The notes under the pieces: model-generated
What the model saw: only the letters and a program-made list of their open reading frames with translations
Database searches by the model: none
Told to the model about the DNA's origin: nothing
Made by a program: the position numbers and the translations under genes
Origin: Planctomycetota bacterium
GTDB lineage: Bacteria > Planctomycetota > Phycisphaerae > FEN-1346 > JAACEH01
Length of the DNA: 16,895 bases
Assembly (NCBI GenBank): GCA_016935955.1
Contig: JAFGPY010000219.1
Span: forward strand, 1 to 16,895
Direction of reading: 5' to 3'
Part shown: positions 1 to 7,179 of the stretch, in pieces
How the letters are laid out: every line of letters starts with the position of its first letter
How positions within the stretch are numbered: position 1 is the first letter of the stretch

Positions 1-39
1 CCAGTATCTCCATCAAACCCTCGGTGCTCACTTCGCCAG

Positions 40-56
40 CCACCCCACCCCCTCCC
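40..56 (-). other. G-rich tract with quadruplex potential
   Basis: The minus strand reads GGGAGGGGGTGGGGTGG, giving guanine runs of 3, 5, 4 and 2 separated by single bases. Such a tract can fold into a G-quadruplex. It lies just downstream of the stop codon of the truncated nuclease gene. It may mark the junction where that gene was cut, or simply be a G-rich intergenic stretch. Nothing else could be recognised in bases 1-80. Confidence 0.3.
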
Positions 57-80
57 TACTGCCCACCGGGCCGTGAACGG

Positions 81-746
81 TTACGGGTGACTCGCGTAGC
101 GAGCAATATCGTCAATTAACTGGCTGCCGACTTCCCTATCCGCAAGTCCATCCCGGGTCTTCTTGGTCTCGATAACAATGCCATGGTCTTTGAGCAGAAA
201 GTCCATTCGGGAAGACTTCCCAGCATAGCTGGGAGTCCACTCTTCAGAGCGGACATCATCGAACTCGGTCTTGAGCAATGCGTGCAAGAGATCTTGTACG
301 TCGTACTCGTCTTCGACCTGCAATGCTGCCCGGTTCTGATGACGCTGACGGAGTTGTCGGCAAACCAGATGGAATCGGGTGCAGAGTCGTCTGACTCTCT
401 CCATGGGGTCAAATCGCGAGCCTTCCCCACAGGCTGGCTCGCCTGAGAACCGATCAATCTCCAAAAGAACAGACGCCAGAAAGGCTTCCGCCCTGACTTT
501 GCCTCTCTCGAAAGCCTCCATGTCCCACTGCCTGTTCCTCTCCCGGTTGGGGGTGGCAACTCCGGAAAAGAACAGGATGCCTTCAAACTCCTCGACATGC
601 TTCGAGTTGGTGCCAAACGTCCTTTCGAGAATCACACGAGTGTCACGCCGCCACTTGTCGAGAATCGGATTCACACCTGCGTATTGTATGGGTCTCAGTG
701 CGTCAATCTGATCCTCCAACAATGCTCTTGTTTTCTGCATATCCAT
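81..746 (-). CDS. PD-(D/E)XK nuclease, DpnII/MboI-like, probably C-terminally truncated
   Basis: The 221-residue protein is probably a restriction-type nuclease. Residues 180-196 read RMDFLLKDHGIVIETKK, which fits the PD-(D/E)XK core: Asp182, Glu193 and Lys195 would bind metal and cleave DNA. The following helix (SQLIDDIARY, 208-217) and the preceding LLHALL...FDDVRSEEW region match, from memory, the REase_DpnII-MboI family. The N-terminal ~150 residues are predicted helical and of unknown role. The start ATG has GGAG 9 bases upstream. In related proteins the His-Pro after the helix is followed by a beta strand and an Asn-Pro segment. Here TAA comes straight after His-Pro, and no continuation was found in the other frames of the 80 bases left, so the gene is probably truncated. 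Hand-counted GC over 181-300 is 52%, against 65-75% in leuC lines, suggesting transfer. It lies 39 bp behind leuC and could be co-transcribed with it. Confidence 0.62.
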   Translation of the reverse strand: MDMQKTRALLEDQIDALRPIQYAGVNPILDKWRRDTRVILERTFGTNSKHVEEFEGILFFSGVATPNRERNRQWDMEAFERGKVRAEAFLASVLLEIDRFSGEPACGEGSRFDPMERVRRLCTRFHLVCRQLRQRHQNRAALQVEDEYDVQDLLHALLKTEFDDVRSEEWTPSYAGKSSRMDFLLKDHGIVIETKKTRDGLADREVGSQLIDDIARYASHP

Positions 747-785
747 GGGGCCTCACTCCAATTGGGCCGGAAGGAAGCAGGAAAC

Positions 786-2051
786 TCAGCCCACGTCTTT
801 CGGGTGCGTGATGCGGCCCGTCACGGCGCTGGCGGCAGCAACCGCCGGGTTCGACAGGTAGACCTCGCTGTCGGGATGGCCCATGCGGCCGGTGAAGTTG
901 CGGTTGGTCGTGGCGATGGCCCGCTCGCCCGCGGCCAGGATGCCCATGTGACCGCCCAGGCACGGACCGCACGTCGGCGTCGAGACCGCGCAGCCGGCTT
1001 CCACGAACGTCTCCAGCAGTCCCTCGCGCATCGCCGCCAGGTAAATCTCCTGCGTGGCCGGAATCACCAGGCAACGGCAACCTTTGGCCACCTTCTTGCC
1101 CTTCAGGATCTTGGCGGCGATCCGCAGGTCGCTGATGCGGCCGTTGGTGCACGAGCCGATGACCGACTGATCCACGGCCACGTCCTTCAGTTCGCCGACC
1201 GCCTTGACGTTCTCGGGCAGGTTCGGGCAGGCGACCATCGGCCCCATGCCCGTGACGTCCCACTGATAGGTCTTCTCGTAGCGGGCGTCCGCGTCGCTGG
1301 CATAGTAAACGGGCTCACGTTCGGCGCGACCGTCCACGTACTGTCGCGTCACGGCATCGGGCGCGATGATACCGTTCTTGCCTCCCGCTTCGATGGCCAT
1401 GTTGCACATCGACATCCGGTCATCCATGCCCAGGACCTCAATCACCGGGCCGCAGAATTCCATCGAGCGGTACAGGGCGCCGTCGACGCCGATCTGCCCG
1501 ATGGTGTAGAGCACCAGGTCCTTGCCTCCGGCCCAGGGGTCGAGTTTGCCGCTGAAGACGAACTTCAGGGCGGCCGGCACCTTGAGCCAGACCTTGCCCG
1601 TGGCCATGGCGGCCGCCAGATCGGTCGAGCCGACCCCGGTCGAGAAGGCCCCGAGGGCTCCGTAGGTGCAGGTGTGGCTGTCGGCGCCGATCACCAGGTC
1701 GCCGGGACCCACCACCCCCTGTTCCGGCAACAGGGCATGCTCAATGCCCACCTCGCCGACCTCCCAGTAATGGGTCAGATCGTGCTTGCGGGCGAAGTCG
1801 CGGAGAATCTTCGACTGCTCGGCGCTCTTGATGTCCTTGTTGGGCGTGAAGTGGTCGGGCACGAGGACAACACGCGTGCGGTCGAAGACGTCCTGGACGC
1901 CCGCGGCCTCGAACTCGCGAATGGCGATCGGGGCGGTGATGTCGTTGCCCAGGGCAATGTCGACGTTCGCGTAGACGAAATCCCCGGCGCTGACCTCGTC
2001 GCGCCCGGCATGAGCGGCAATGATTTTTTCAGTAATCGTGTGTCCGGCCAT
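786..2051 (-). CDS. leuC: 3-isopropylmalate dehydratase large subunit (LeuC, aconitase superfamily)
   Basis: The 421-residue protein is the large, iron-sulfur subunit of isopropylmalate isomerase, which converts 2- to 3-isopropylmalate in leucine synthesis in the cytoplasm. The three [4Fe-4S] ligands are visible: Cys301 in GSCTNGR and Cys361/Cys364 in [24 protein letters not shown] (123-136) and the N-terminal [13 protein letters not shown] are typical of the shorter LeuC/HacA class, whose usual length (about 420) it matches. A longer in-frame extension to 2246 was rejected: AGGAGAA stands 8 bases before this ATG, homology begins here, and the promoter lies inside the extension. The small subunit LeuD is not adjacent; a nuclease gene follows instead. 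Homoaconitase-type activity cannot be excluded from sequence alone, since specificity lies largely in the small subunit. Confidence 0.93.
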   Translation of the reverse strand: MAGHTITEKIIAAHAGRDEVSAGDFVYANVDIALGNDITAPIAIREFEAAGVQDVFDRTRVVLVPDHFTPNKDIKSAEQSKILRDFARKHDLTHYWEVGEVGIEHALLPEQGVVGPGDLVIGADSHTCTYGALGAFSTGVGSTDLAAAMATGKVWLKVPAALKFVFSGKLDPWAGGKDLVLYTIGQIGVDGALYRSMEFCGPVIEVLGMDDRMSMCNMAIEAGGKNGIIAPDAVTRQYVDGRAEREPVYYASDADARYEKTYQWDVTGMGPMVACPNLPENVKAVGELKDVAVDQSVIGSCTNGRISDLRIAAKILKGKKVAKGCRCLVIPATQEIYLAAMREGLLETFVEAGCAVSTPTCGPCLGGHMGILAAGERAIATTNRNFTGRMGHPDSEVYLSNPAVAAASAVTGRITHPKDVG

Positions 2052-2120
2052 CGAAGCATTCTCCTGCAATCGGTCGATACTCAGCACAGGACCACAGCCT
2101 CCCGCGCAGACGAAAGGAAG

Positions 2121-2149
2121 ATTATAGCATCCGCAGGCCGTTACTGGAA
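2121..2149 (-). promoter_or_regulatory. Predicted leuC promoter
   Basis: On the minus strand a perfect TATAAT -10 box lies at 2121-2126. At 17-bp spacing the -35 would be TTCCAG (2144-2149), a weak match to TTGACA, so the promoter may need an activator. Transcription would start near 2114, giving a leader of about 60 bases before the leuC ATG. Confidence 0.5.
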
Positions 2150-2342
2150 CGCTTTCTTTGGCCTCGGGCGGGACGGTCGTCCCAGTTTCCGCATCGGGCG
2201 GCCAAAGCGCGCGGAGAATTGTGCAAACTGTAACCACGTATATCACATGGACGCAACGGATTCCCTAGCGCCTAATACACGCCCGCGCGAGGCGTTCCAT
2301 ACCCTGCTCTCGGGATTTGGCAAATCGGACACTGCACTTATG

Positions 2343-2350
2343 AAAGGTGG
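2343..2350 (+). promoter_or_regulatory. Ribosome binding site deciding the TTG start of symporter 1
   Basis: AAAGGTGG stands 6 bases before TTG at 2357. No in-frame ATG or GTG is close, and the nearby ATG at 2340 is in another frame. The Shine-Dalgarno spacing and the fact that the first membrane helix follows about 20 residues later support TTG as the start codon. Confidence 0.6.
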
Positions 2351-2356
2351 CTGCCC

Positions 2357-4291
2357 TTGGGTGAGTACTTCCAGAAGCTCGTCGAGACGATCAAGTCCAG
2401 CCCGCTGGATACTGTGGACTACGGTGTGCTTATCGGCTACTTCGTACTGATGATGGCCGTCGGCGTCGTCTGCCGCAACTCCAGCAGCAACATCAGCGAC
2501 TACATCCGTATGGGCTGCAAGGGAACCTGGTGGCTGTCGGGCATGAGCATGTTCATGGCCAGTTTCGCAGCGAGCATGTTCACGGCCTCGGCCAGCCAAG
2601 CCTACCTGGGCGGCTGGAGCATCCTGATCCAGCAGTGGTTCATGGTGCTGGTCTTCGTCTACCAGGCGATCTTCATCGGACCGTGGATGCGGCGGACGCG
2701 GGCGATCACCCCGGGAGATGCCGTCTACAACCGTTTCGGACGCCTTTCGGAGCAGATCCTTATGTACACGGGCGTCCCGATCGGCATGATCTGGGCCGGG
2801 ACGATGCTTCTGGGCCTGGCCAAGTTCGTTGCGCCGGTCTTCGGCCTGCCTGTCGAGTGGGTGTTGTTCTCGACGGGCGTGGTCATCGTCTTCTATAGCG
2901 TCGCCGGCGGATCGTGGAGCGTCCAGATCACCGACAACCTCCAGGGCTTCATCCTGATTCCGGTCACGATGGCCGTAGCCGGCCTGTGCCTGTGGAAGGT
3001 CGGCGGCTTCAGCGGCCTGCTGACCGAAATCGATGCCCAGGGACTGACGGCCGACTTCGCCTGGATCAAGTCGAGGACGCACGAGTACACCTACGTCGCC
3101 CAGGGACTCTCCGGCGAGATCAGCCGCGGCCTCTATACCCTGCCGTGGTTGCTGATCATGGGCCTCTACTCGGTCGTCCACGGGTCGAACATCGTCGGCC
3201 AGAGTTCCCGTTACCTGAGTCTCAAGACCGACCGCGAGGCCAGCAAGGCCGCCTTGTTCGCGGGCTTTCTGACCTTCGCCAACTCGTTGTTCTGGTTCGT
3301 TCCCCCGATCTACGGGCGTCTGTTCCTCTCGACGGAGATCGAGGCCACGGCGGCCCTCGGCCTGAAGAACGCCGGTGAAGCCGCCTATGTCATCACGGCC
3401 ATGAACATCCTGCCTCCGGGACTTATCGGCGTGGTCCTGGTCTGCATGTTCGCCGCCACGATGAGTTCCATGGACAGTTCGCTCACGGGCAACGCCGGGC
3501 TTATCATGAGGAACATCTACCCGCCGTTGTCCAGGCTCTTCGGGTTCCGCGAACTCAGCGGCAAGCCGCTTCTGGTCTTCACGAAGGTGATGAACCTCTG
3601 CATGGGCGTTGTGGCCATCGTTGTGGCGGCAGCCCTGATGTGGTGGGAAGGAGCCGGCGGCCTGTTCGCAATCTTCCTGGACATTGCCGTTCTGGTGGGA
3701 CCGTTCAGCCTGCCGTTCATCGTGTCGCTGTTCATGAAACGCCTGCCGTTCTGGTCGCCCATCGTCGGCATGGTCACCGGCGGCACTGCAGCCTTCCTGT
3801 TGCAGTTCGGCGAAAAACTGTTTGGCATGTCCTTCCCCTATGAGATCAACCGCATCTACCACTACCGCCTTCTGTTCGTGTTCTTCGCGACCATCATCCC
3901 GACCATGCTGACGCGGGTGTTCTGGGACACGTCCACACCGAAGTTCCGGGCCAAGGTGGATCGGTTCTTCGACCAGATTCACACGCCGATCAACTTCAAG
4001 AAGGAGGTCGGCAAGGAACAGGATGCGCCATTGGCCCGCGTCGTCGGCCGCCTGGGCATGATTCTCGGGGTGATTTTCCTGCTGCTGGTTTTCCCGGCCT
4101 GGTTCCAGCACAACGGCGACGAAGCCGTACAGGGCACAGTGGCCGTGGTGTTCATTGCCGGCTTCATCATGGCGATTTCGGCCGTCTACTACATCCACGG
4201 CGTCCGCCGTGCCAAGAGGGTTGCCGCGGCAGACCAGTTGGACGACCTGGACGCCACGAACGACGAGCCGTCCTCCGACTCCGCCGCCTGA
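2357..4291 (+). CDS. Sodium:solute symporter (SSS family), symporter 1
   Basis: This 644-residue inner-membrane protein belongs to the solute:sodium symporter family (LeuT fold). It probably imports a small organic solute with Na+; the substrate cannot be told. About 14 hydrophobic segments run from residue 20 to the end, starting with YGVLIGYFVLMMAVGVV. Residues near 365-375 read AATMSSMDSSLTG; the Ser pair at 370-371 matches the family's Na2 sodium-site helix. YSVAGGSWSVQITDNLQG is another family signature. The C-terminal cytoplasmic stretch with FKKEVGKE and the tail rich in Asp/Ser are shared with the paralog encoded at 4455-6587. The gene starts at TTG, stands divergent from leuC and converges on its paralog. 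Confidence 0.88.
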   Translation: MGEYFQKLVETIKSSPLDTVDYGVLIGYFVLMMAVGVVCRNSSSNISDYIRMGCKGTWWLSGMSMFMASFAASMFTASASQAYLGGWSILIQQWFMVLVFVYQAIFIGPWMRRTRAITPGDAVYNRFGRLSEQILMYTGVPIGMIWAGTMLLGLAKFVAPVFGLPVEWVLFSTGVVIVFYSVAGGSWSVQITDNLQGFILIPVTMAVAGLCLWKVGGFSGLLTEIDAQGLTADFAWIKSRTHEYTYVAQGLSGEISRGLYTLPWLLIMGLYSVVHGSNIVGQSSRYLSLKTDREASKAALFAGFLTFANSLFWFVPPIYGRLFLSTEIEATAALGLKNAGEAAYVITAMNILPPGLIGVVLVCMFAATMSSMDSSLTGNAGLIMRNIYPPLSRLFGFRELSGKPLLVFTKVMNLCMGVVAIVVAAALMWWEGAGGLFAIFLDIAVLVGPFSLPFIVSLFMKRLPFWSPIVGMVTGGTAAFLLQFGEKLFGMSFPYEINRIYHYRLLFVFFATIIPTMLTRVFWDTSTPKFRAKVDRFFDQIHTPINFKKEVGKEQDAPLARVVGRLGMILGVIFLLLVFPAWFQHNGDEAVQGTVAVVFIAGFIMAISAVYYIHGVRRAKRVAAADQLDDLDATNDEPSSDSAA

Positions 4292-4367
4292 CCGGGCGTT
4301 CGCCAAGGGGGGAGGTTGCCGTCCGGGGTAACGGAGCGGCAGGACGGCAGCAGGGCGAGACAACAGA

Positions 4368-4402
4368 AACGGGCACGCCGGCTGATTGCCGACGTGCCCG
4401 TT
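4368..4402. terminator. Bidirectional hairpin between convergent symporter genes
   Basis: AACGGGCACG (4368-4377) and CGTGCCCGTT (4393-4402) are perfect 10-base inverted arms; an inner CGG/CCG pair can lengthen the stem, and outer CAACA (4361-4365)/TGTTG (4407-4411) add symmetry. The flanks are only moderately T-rich on each strand (GGATTGTTG, and TTTCTGTTG on the minus strand). Its place between two convergent stop codons fits a shared terminator. Confidence 0.65.
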
Positions 4403-4454
4403 GGATTGTTGCAGCAGGCTCAATTCCCTGCCGCCCGGATTGGTTCCGGGTCGA

Positions 4455-6587
4455 CTACCTGGTGCAGGAACCTCCACCGGCCGCATTTTCAGCATCATCC
4501 TCCAACTGCCGCGCGCGGCCCTTGGCCCGACCAATCAGGAGCATGACAAGCGAAATGCCGCCGACACAGGCCGAGACGAAGAGAACCGCCATCACACTGC
4601 TGGTCTCGACAACTCCTTCGGCGTCGCGAGCGAAGGGGATCAGGACGAGAATAGCCCCGGCGATGACGAGCCCGAGGATGCCGATGATCTTCATCAGCGA
4701 ATGGTCCATGTCCTTGCCGACCTCTTTCTTGAAATCGATCGGCGTGCGAATCTGGCGGAAGAAATTGTCAACCCGCTTGCGGTATTCGGGGGTCGCGGTG
4801 AACCAGAAGGCACACGTGGCAAACGTCGGGATCAGCGTCAGGCCCATGTTGATGTACATGCGGTGGTGCCACATCAGGCCGTTGACCCACTCGCCGAAGT
4901 TCCTCAGGCCGTCGGGCCAATCCGCGGGCAGCCAGGAGAAGCCCGACATCCAGTCGGCGATCTGACCGGCGAACATAAACGTCAGCGAGCCGCTGAAGCC
5001 GAAGAACATGCCGACCAGCGGAGCCCACCAGGGCAGCCAGGGCACAAAGAACGACAGCGCCATGGCCAGCACCATTGGCGTGCTGACCAGGTTGATGATC
5101 TCCTGGCCGATGTCAAAGAGGCTCTTCTCTCCGGTCATCTTGTAGAGCAGCATGGCGAGGATGATGGCCCATGCGCCAAGCAGCAGATTGATCACCTGGG
5201 TCAGTCGCAGAAGCTTCATACCGGTCCAGGGCACTTGACCGAACAGTCTGGCCAGTGGCGGATAGATGTTGTTGGTGACCAGACCGGCGTTGCCGGTCAG
5301 GGAACTGTCCAGCGAACTCATCGTCGCCGCAAAGAGCCCGATGACCACCAGCCCGAGCAGCCCCGGCGGCAGGACCTTCTTGGCCACAAAGGCATAGGCC
5401 CCGTCGGCAGGATTGTTGAGTTTTCTGGCGTCGTCCTTTGCAGTCGTCTCCGGCTGCTCATCTGCGGCGGCAGCGCCGGCTGCGGCTACTTTCTGAGCCT
5501 GCCCTTCATCGGCTGGCTGCCCGGTCGGGGACGCGCCCTCAACCTCGCTCTCCTCGGCCGCTTCTTCAGAAGGCGTCTCGACGTTCGCCACAACAACGTT
5601 CTTGCCCATGGCGTTGATTTCGTCCTCGTACAGAATCCGCCCGACCATGGCCGGCATGTACCACACAAAGGTGCCGAGGCACAGCAGGACGCCGGCCAGG
5701 ATCGCGGCCTTGCGAGCGTCGGTGTCACTCTTGACGCTGAGGAACCGCCAGCAGGCGGTCATGTTGGCCGAGAGAACGAAGTTGTAGATAAGCGAAGCCA
5801 CGAGCCAGCCGAAACTGAAGTAGCCCAGGCCGACCTTTGCGGCCGAAGACTTGTACTGGTGCCCGACTTCCATGATGACCTTGTAATCGTCCTGAAGCCC
5901 CTTGTCGGCGATGCCCTGCATCAGGCCGCCGAGCCAGCCGACCTGCCTCAGGCTGAGGAAGAGCACCACCAAGGCGATGGGCACAAGGATGTAGGCCTGC
6001 AGGGTATCGGTGATCTGGACGCTCCAGGAGCCGCCGGAGACCGAGTAGAAGACCACGACAATACCGACGAAGAGGATGACCGTCGGCACGGGAACGTTGA
6101 AGACCACGGCCATGAACTGGCCCAGGGCCAGCAGCCACGTGCCACCCCAGAGCATACCACCAACAGCGCCGAGGTAGGCGTTGATCTGCTCGACAAACGG
6201 CCCATAGCGAAGACGGATGGTGTCGGGCGGCGTGACGGCCCGCGTCCGCCGCATCCACGGGGCGAAGAACATCATGCAGAGGTAGCCGAACAACGATCCC
6301 AAGCTCATCAGCAGGAAGCTCCAGCCCGACATGTAGGCCTGGGCAGCACCGCCCGTGAACGTGCCCGCGCTGGTCATGAGCATGAAGATGCTCGTGCCCA
6401 TGAGCCACCACGTGCTCTTGCAGCCCATTCGGACGTAGTCGCTGACGTCCTTCGAGATGCCCTTGCAGAGCCAGCCGACGACCATCATCAGCAGAAGGTA
6501 CCCGAGCATGACGCCCACATCGACTGTCGAGATTTCCCAACTCGACACGTTGAACATCGTCCTGAACTGTTCAATGAGCCAATCCAT
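4455..6587 (-). CDS. Sodium:solute symporter (SSS family), symporter 2, with an acidic Ala-rich insert
   Basis: The 710-residue membrane protein is a paralog of symporter 1: compare VSDYVRMGCKSTWW with ISDYIRMGCKGTWW, YSVSGGSWSVQITDTLQ, and FKKEVGK near the C-terminus. It belongs to the Na+/solute symporter family; the substrate is unknown. AATMSSLDSSLTG (about 420-432) carries the Ser pair expected at the Na2 site. Between the helix ending near residue 320 and the next one near 405 lies an extra stretch of about 57 residues rich in Glu, Ala, Gln and Pro, absent in symporter 1. ATG at 6587 is preferred over GTG two codons upstream because GAGAGG then sits 8 bases before it. The C-terminus ends in a Gly-rich tail with a Cys. 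Confidence 0.88.
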   Translation of the reverse strand: MDWLIEQFRTMFNVSSWEISTVDVGVMLGYLLLMMVVGWLCKGISKDVSDYVRMGCKSTWWLMGTSIFMLMTSAGTFTGGAAQAYMSGWSFLLMSLGSLFGYLCMMFFAPWMRRTRAVTPPDTIRLRYGPFVEQINAYLGAVGGMLWGGTWLLALGQFMAVVFNVPVPTVILFVGIVVVFYSVSGGSWSVQITDTLQAYILVPIALVVLFLSLRQVGWLGGLMQGIADKGLQDDYKVIMEVGHQYKSSAAKVGLGYFSFGWLVASLIYNFVLSANMTACWRFLSVKSDTDARKAAILAGVLLCLGTFVWYMPAMVGRILYEDEINAMGKNVVVANVETPSEEAAEESEVEGASPTGQPADEGQAQKVAAAGAAAADEQPETTAKDDARKLNNPADGAYAFVAKKVLPPGLLGLVVIGLFAATMSSLDSSLTGNAGLVTNNIYPPLARLFGQVPWTGMKLLRLTQVINLLLGAWAIILAMLLYKMTGEKSLFDIGQEIINLVSTPMVLAMALSFFVPWLPWWAPLVGMFFGFSGSLTFMFAGQIADWMSGFSWLPADWPDGLRNFGEWVNGLMWHHRMYINMGLTLIPTFATCAFWFTATPEYRKRVDNFFRQIRTPIDFKKEVGKDMDHSLMKIIGILGLVIAGAILVLIPFARDAEGVVETSSVMAVLFVSACVGGISLVMLLIGRAKGRARQLEDDAENAAGGGSCTR

Positions 6588-6800
6588 AGGCACGTCCTCT
6601 CTGTGTAACAGGATGTCTGGTTATACCGTGCAGCAGACAATCCACAGGCGCAGCGTCTGCGGTTCGTCTGACAGGAACGCCATAGAATGACCGTTTACGG
6701 GCCCACGCAGCCCTCTCACCGCGAAGGTGTTGCCGGTGAGGATACGGGCCGAATCGTACCCCGTTTATGATGGCATGTCCACTGCGAATTCGAGGCGGCT
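6588..6800. promoter_or_regulatory. Intergenic region upstream of symporter 2, with inverted repeats
   Basis: About 210 bp lie between the small Cys4 gene and symporter 2, both on the minus strand. A -10-like TATAAC (6620-6625, minus strand) stands about 33 bases before the symporter ATG. Directly upstream of it GCAGAC (6633-6638) and GTCTGC (6655-6660) form an inverted repeat covering the -35 zone, a possible operator. A second hairpin, CTCACCG (6715-6721)/CGGTGAG (6734-6740), has no T-run, so it is a poor intrinsic terminator for the galK operon. No reading frame of note was seen. Confidence 0.3.
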
Positions 6801-7112
6801 TCAGCTGCCCTCCGCAGCCGACGAGCCCGGGCCCGACGGCGCCGGCAGCGGGTGGGCCAGGTAATGCTTCTGGCAGAACGGGCAAAGGTCGAACTGGAAT
6901 CGCTTGTAGACTTGGTCCTGCAGGGTCTGCGGGTCCGCGCGGCGCATCTGGTCCAGCAGCCGCTCGATCTCCCGGCGGTGGTCCTTCTCGATGTCGTCGG
7001 AGGTCAGTTCCATGGTGTCGTAGGCGGCAAAGACCTCGATGCGGGCCACGTAGCGTGTGTTCTCGTCGGCCAGAAGCACCTTGCCGCACATGTCGCACGT
7101 GAAACCGTCCAT
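6801..7112 (-). CDS. Small four-cysteine (zinc-ribbon-like) protein of unknown function
   Basis: The 103-residue protein has two CxxC knuckles far apart: Cys6/Cys9 (CDMCGK) and Cys77/Cys80 (CPFCQKHYL). Together they could hold one zinc ion. Between them lies a predicted beta strand (RYVARIEVFAAYD) followed by a charged, helical stretch (about 37-73). The tail after residue 88 is Pro/Ser/Gly-rich and probably disordered. Similar conserved hypothetical proteins occur, as far as I recall, in planctomycetes; no function is known to me. The ATG has AGGA 7 bases upstream. It follows trpD by 67 bp on the same strand and is the last gene of the likely galK-trpD operon. Confidence 0.72.
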   Translation of the reverse strand: MDGFTCDMCGKVLLADENTRYVARIEVFAAYDTMELTSDDIEKDHRREIERLLDQMRRADPQTLQDQVYKRFQFDLCPFCQKHYLAHPLPAPSGPGSSAAEGS

Positions 7113-7179
7113 CGCACAATCCTCGCCACCAAGCGTTCCCGGCCGAGGGCAGCCGGGCCAGATAGGCTCAACGGAACGG

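Larger units (their letters stand above)
2052..2356. other. Divergent intergenic region between leuC and symporter 1
   Basis: This 305-bp region separates two outward-facing genes. It holds the leuC promoter (2121-2149, minus strand) and leader, and the symporter ribosome binding site at its right end. No convincing sigma70 promoter was found for the symporter; TATATC (near 2240) and TAATAC (near 2274) resemble -10 boxes but lack a good -35. No conserved reading frame or riboswitch was recognised. An ATG at 2340 opens a 36-codon out-of-frame reading frame that overlaps the symporter start; it has no ribosome binding site and is probably not a gene. Confidence 0.5.

Noticed and set aside
2052..2246. 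N-terminal extension of leuC by 65 codons
   Set aside because: The promoter -10 box TATAAT lies inside it, the family N-terminus begins at MAGHTITEK, and that ATG has a good ribosome binding site.
597..2450. A 617-codon open frame on the plus strand, antisense to leuC and reaching into the symporter
   Set aside because: It overlaps a certain leuC gene along most of its length, its residues show no family pattern, and it is a typical antisense shadow in GC-rich DNA.
2243..4534. A 763-codon minus-strand frame opposite symporter 1
   Set aside because: The translation is rich in His, Asp, Gly and Arg without motifs, while the opposite strand encodes a clear membrane transporter.
4386..6608. A 740-codon plus-strand frame opposite symporter 2
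   Set aside because: It mirrors the transporter codons and shows no domain.
6715..6740. Hairpin CTCACCG/CGGTGAG as terminator of the galK operon
   Set aside because: The stem is only 7 bp with a 12-base loop and no T-run follows on the minus strand.
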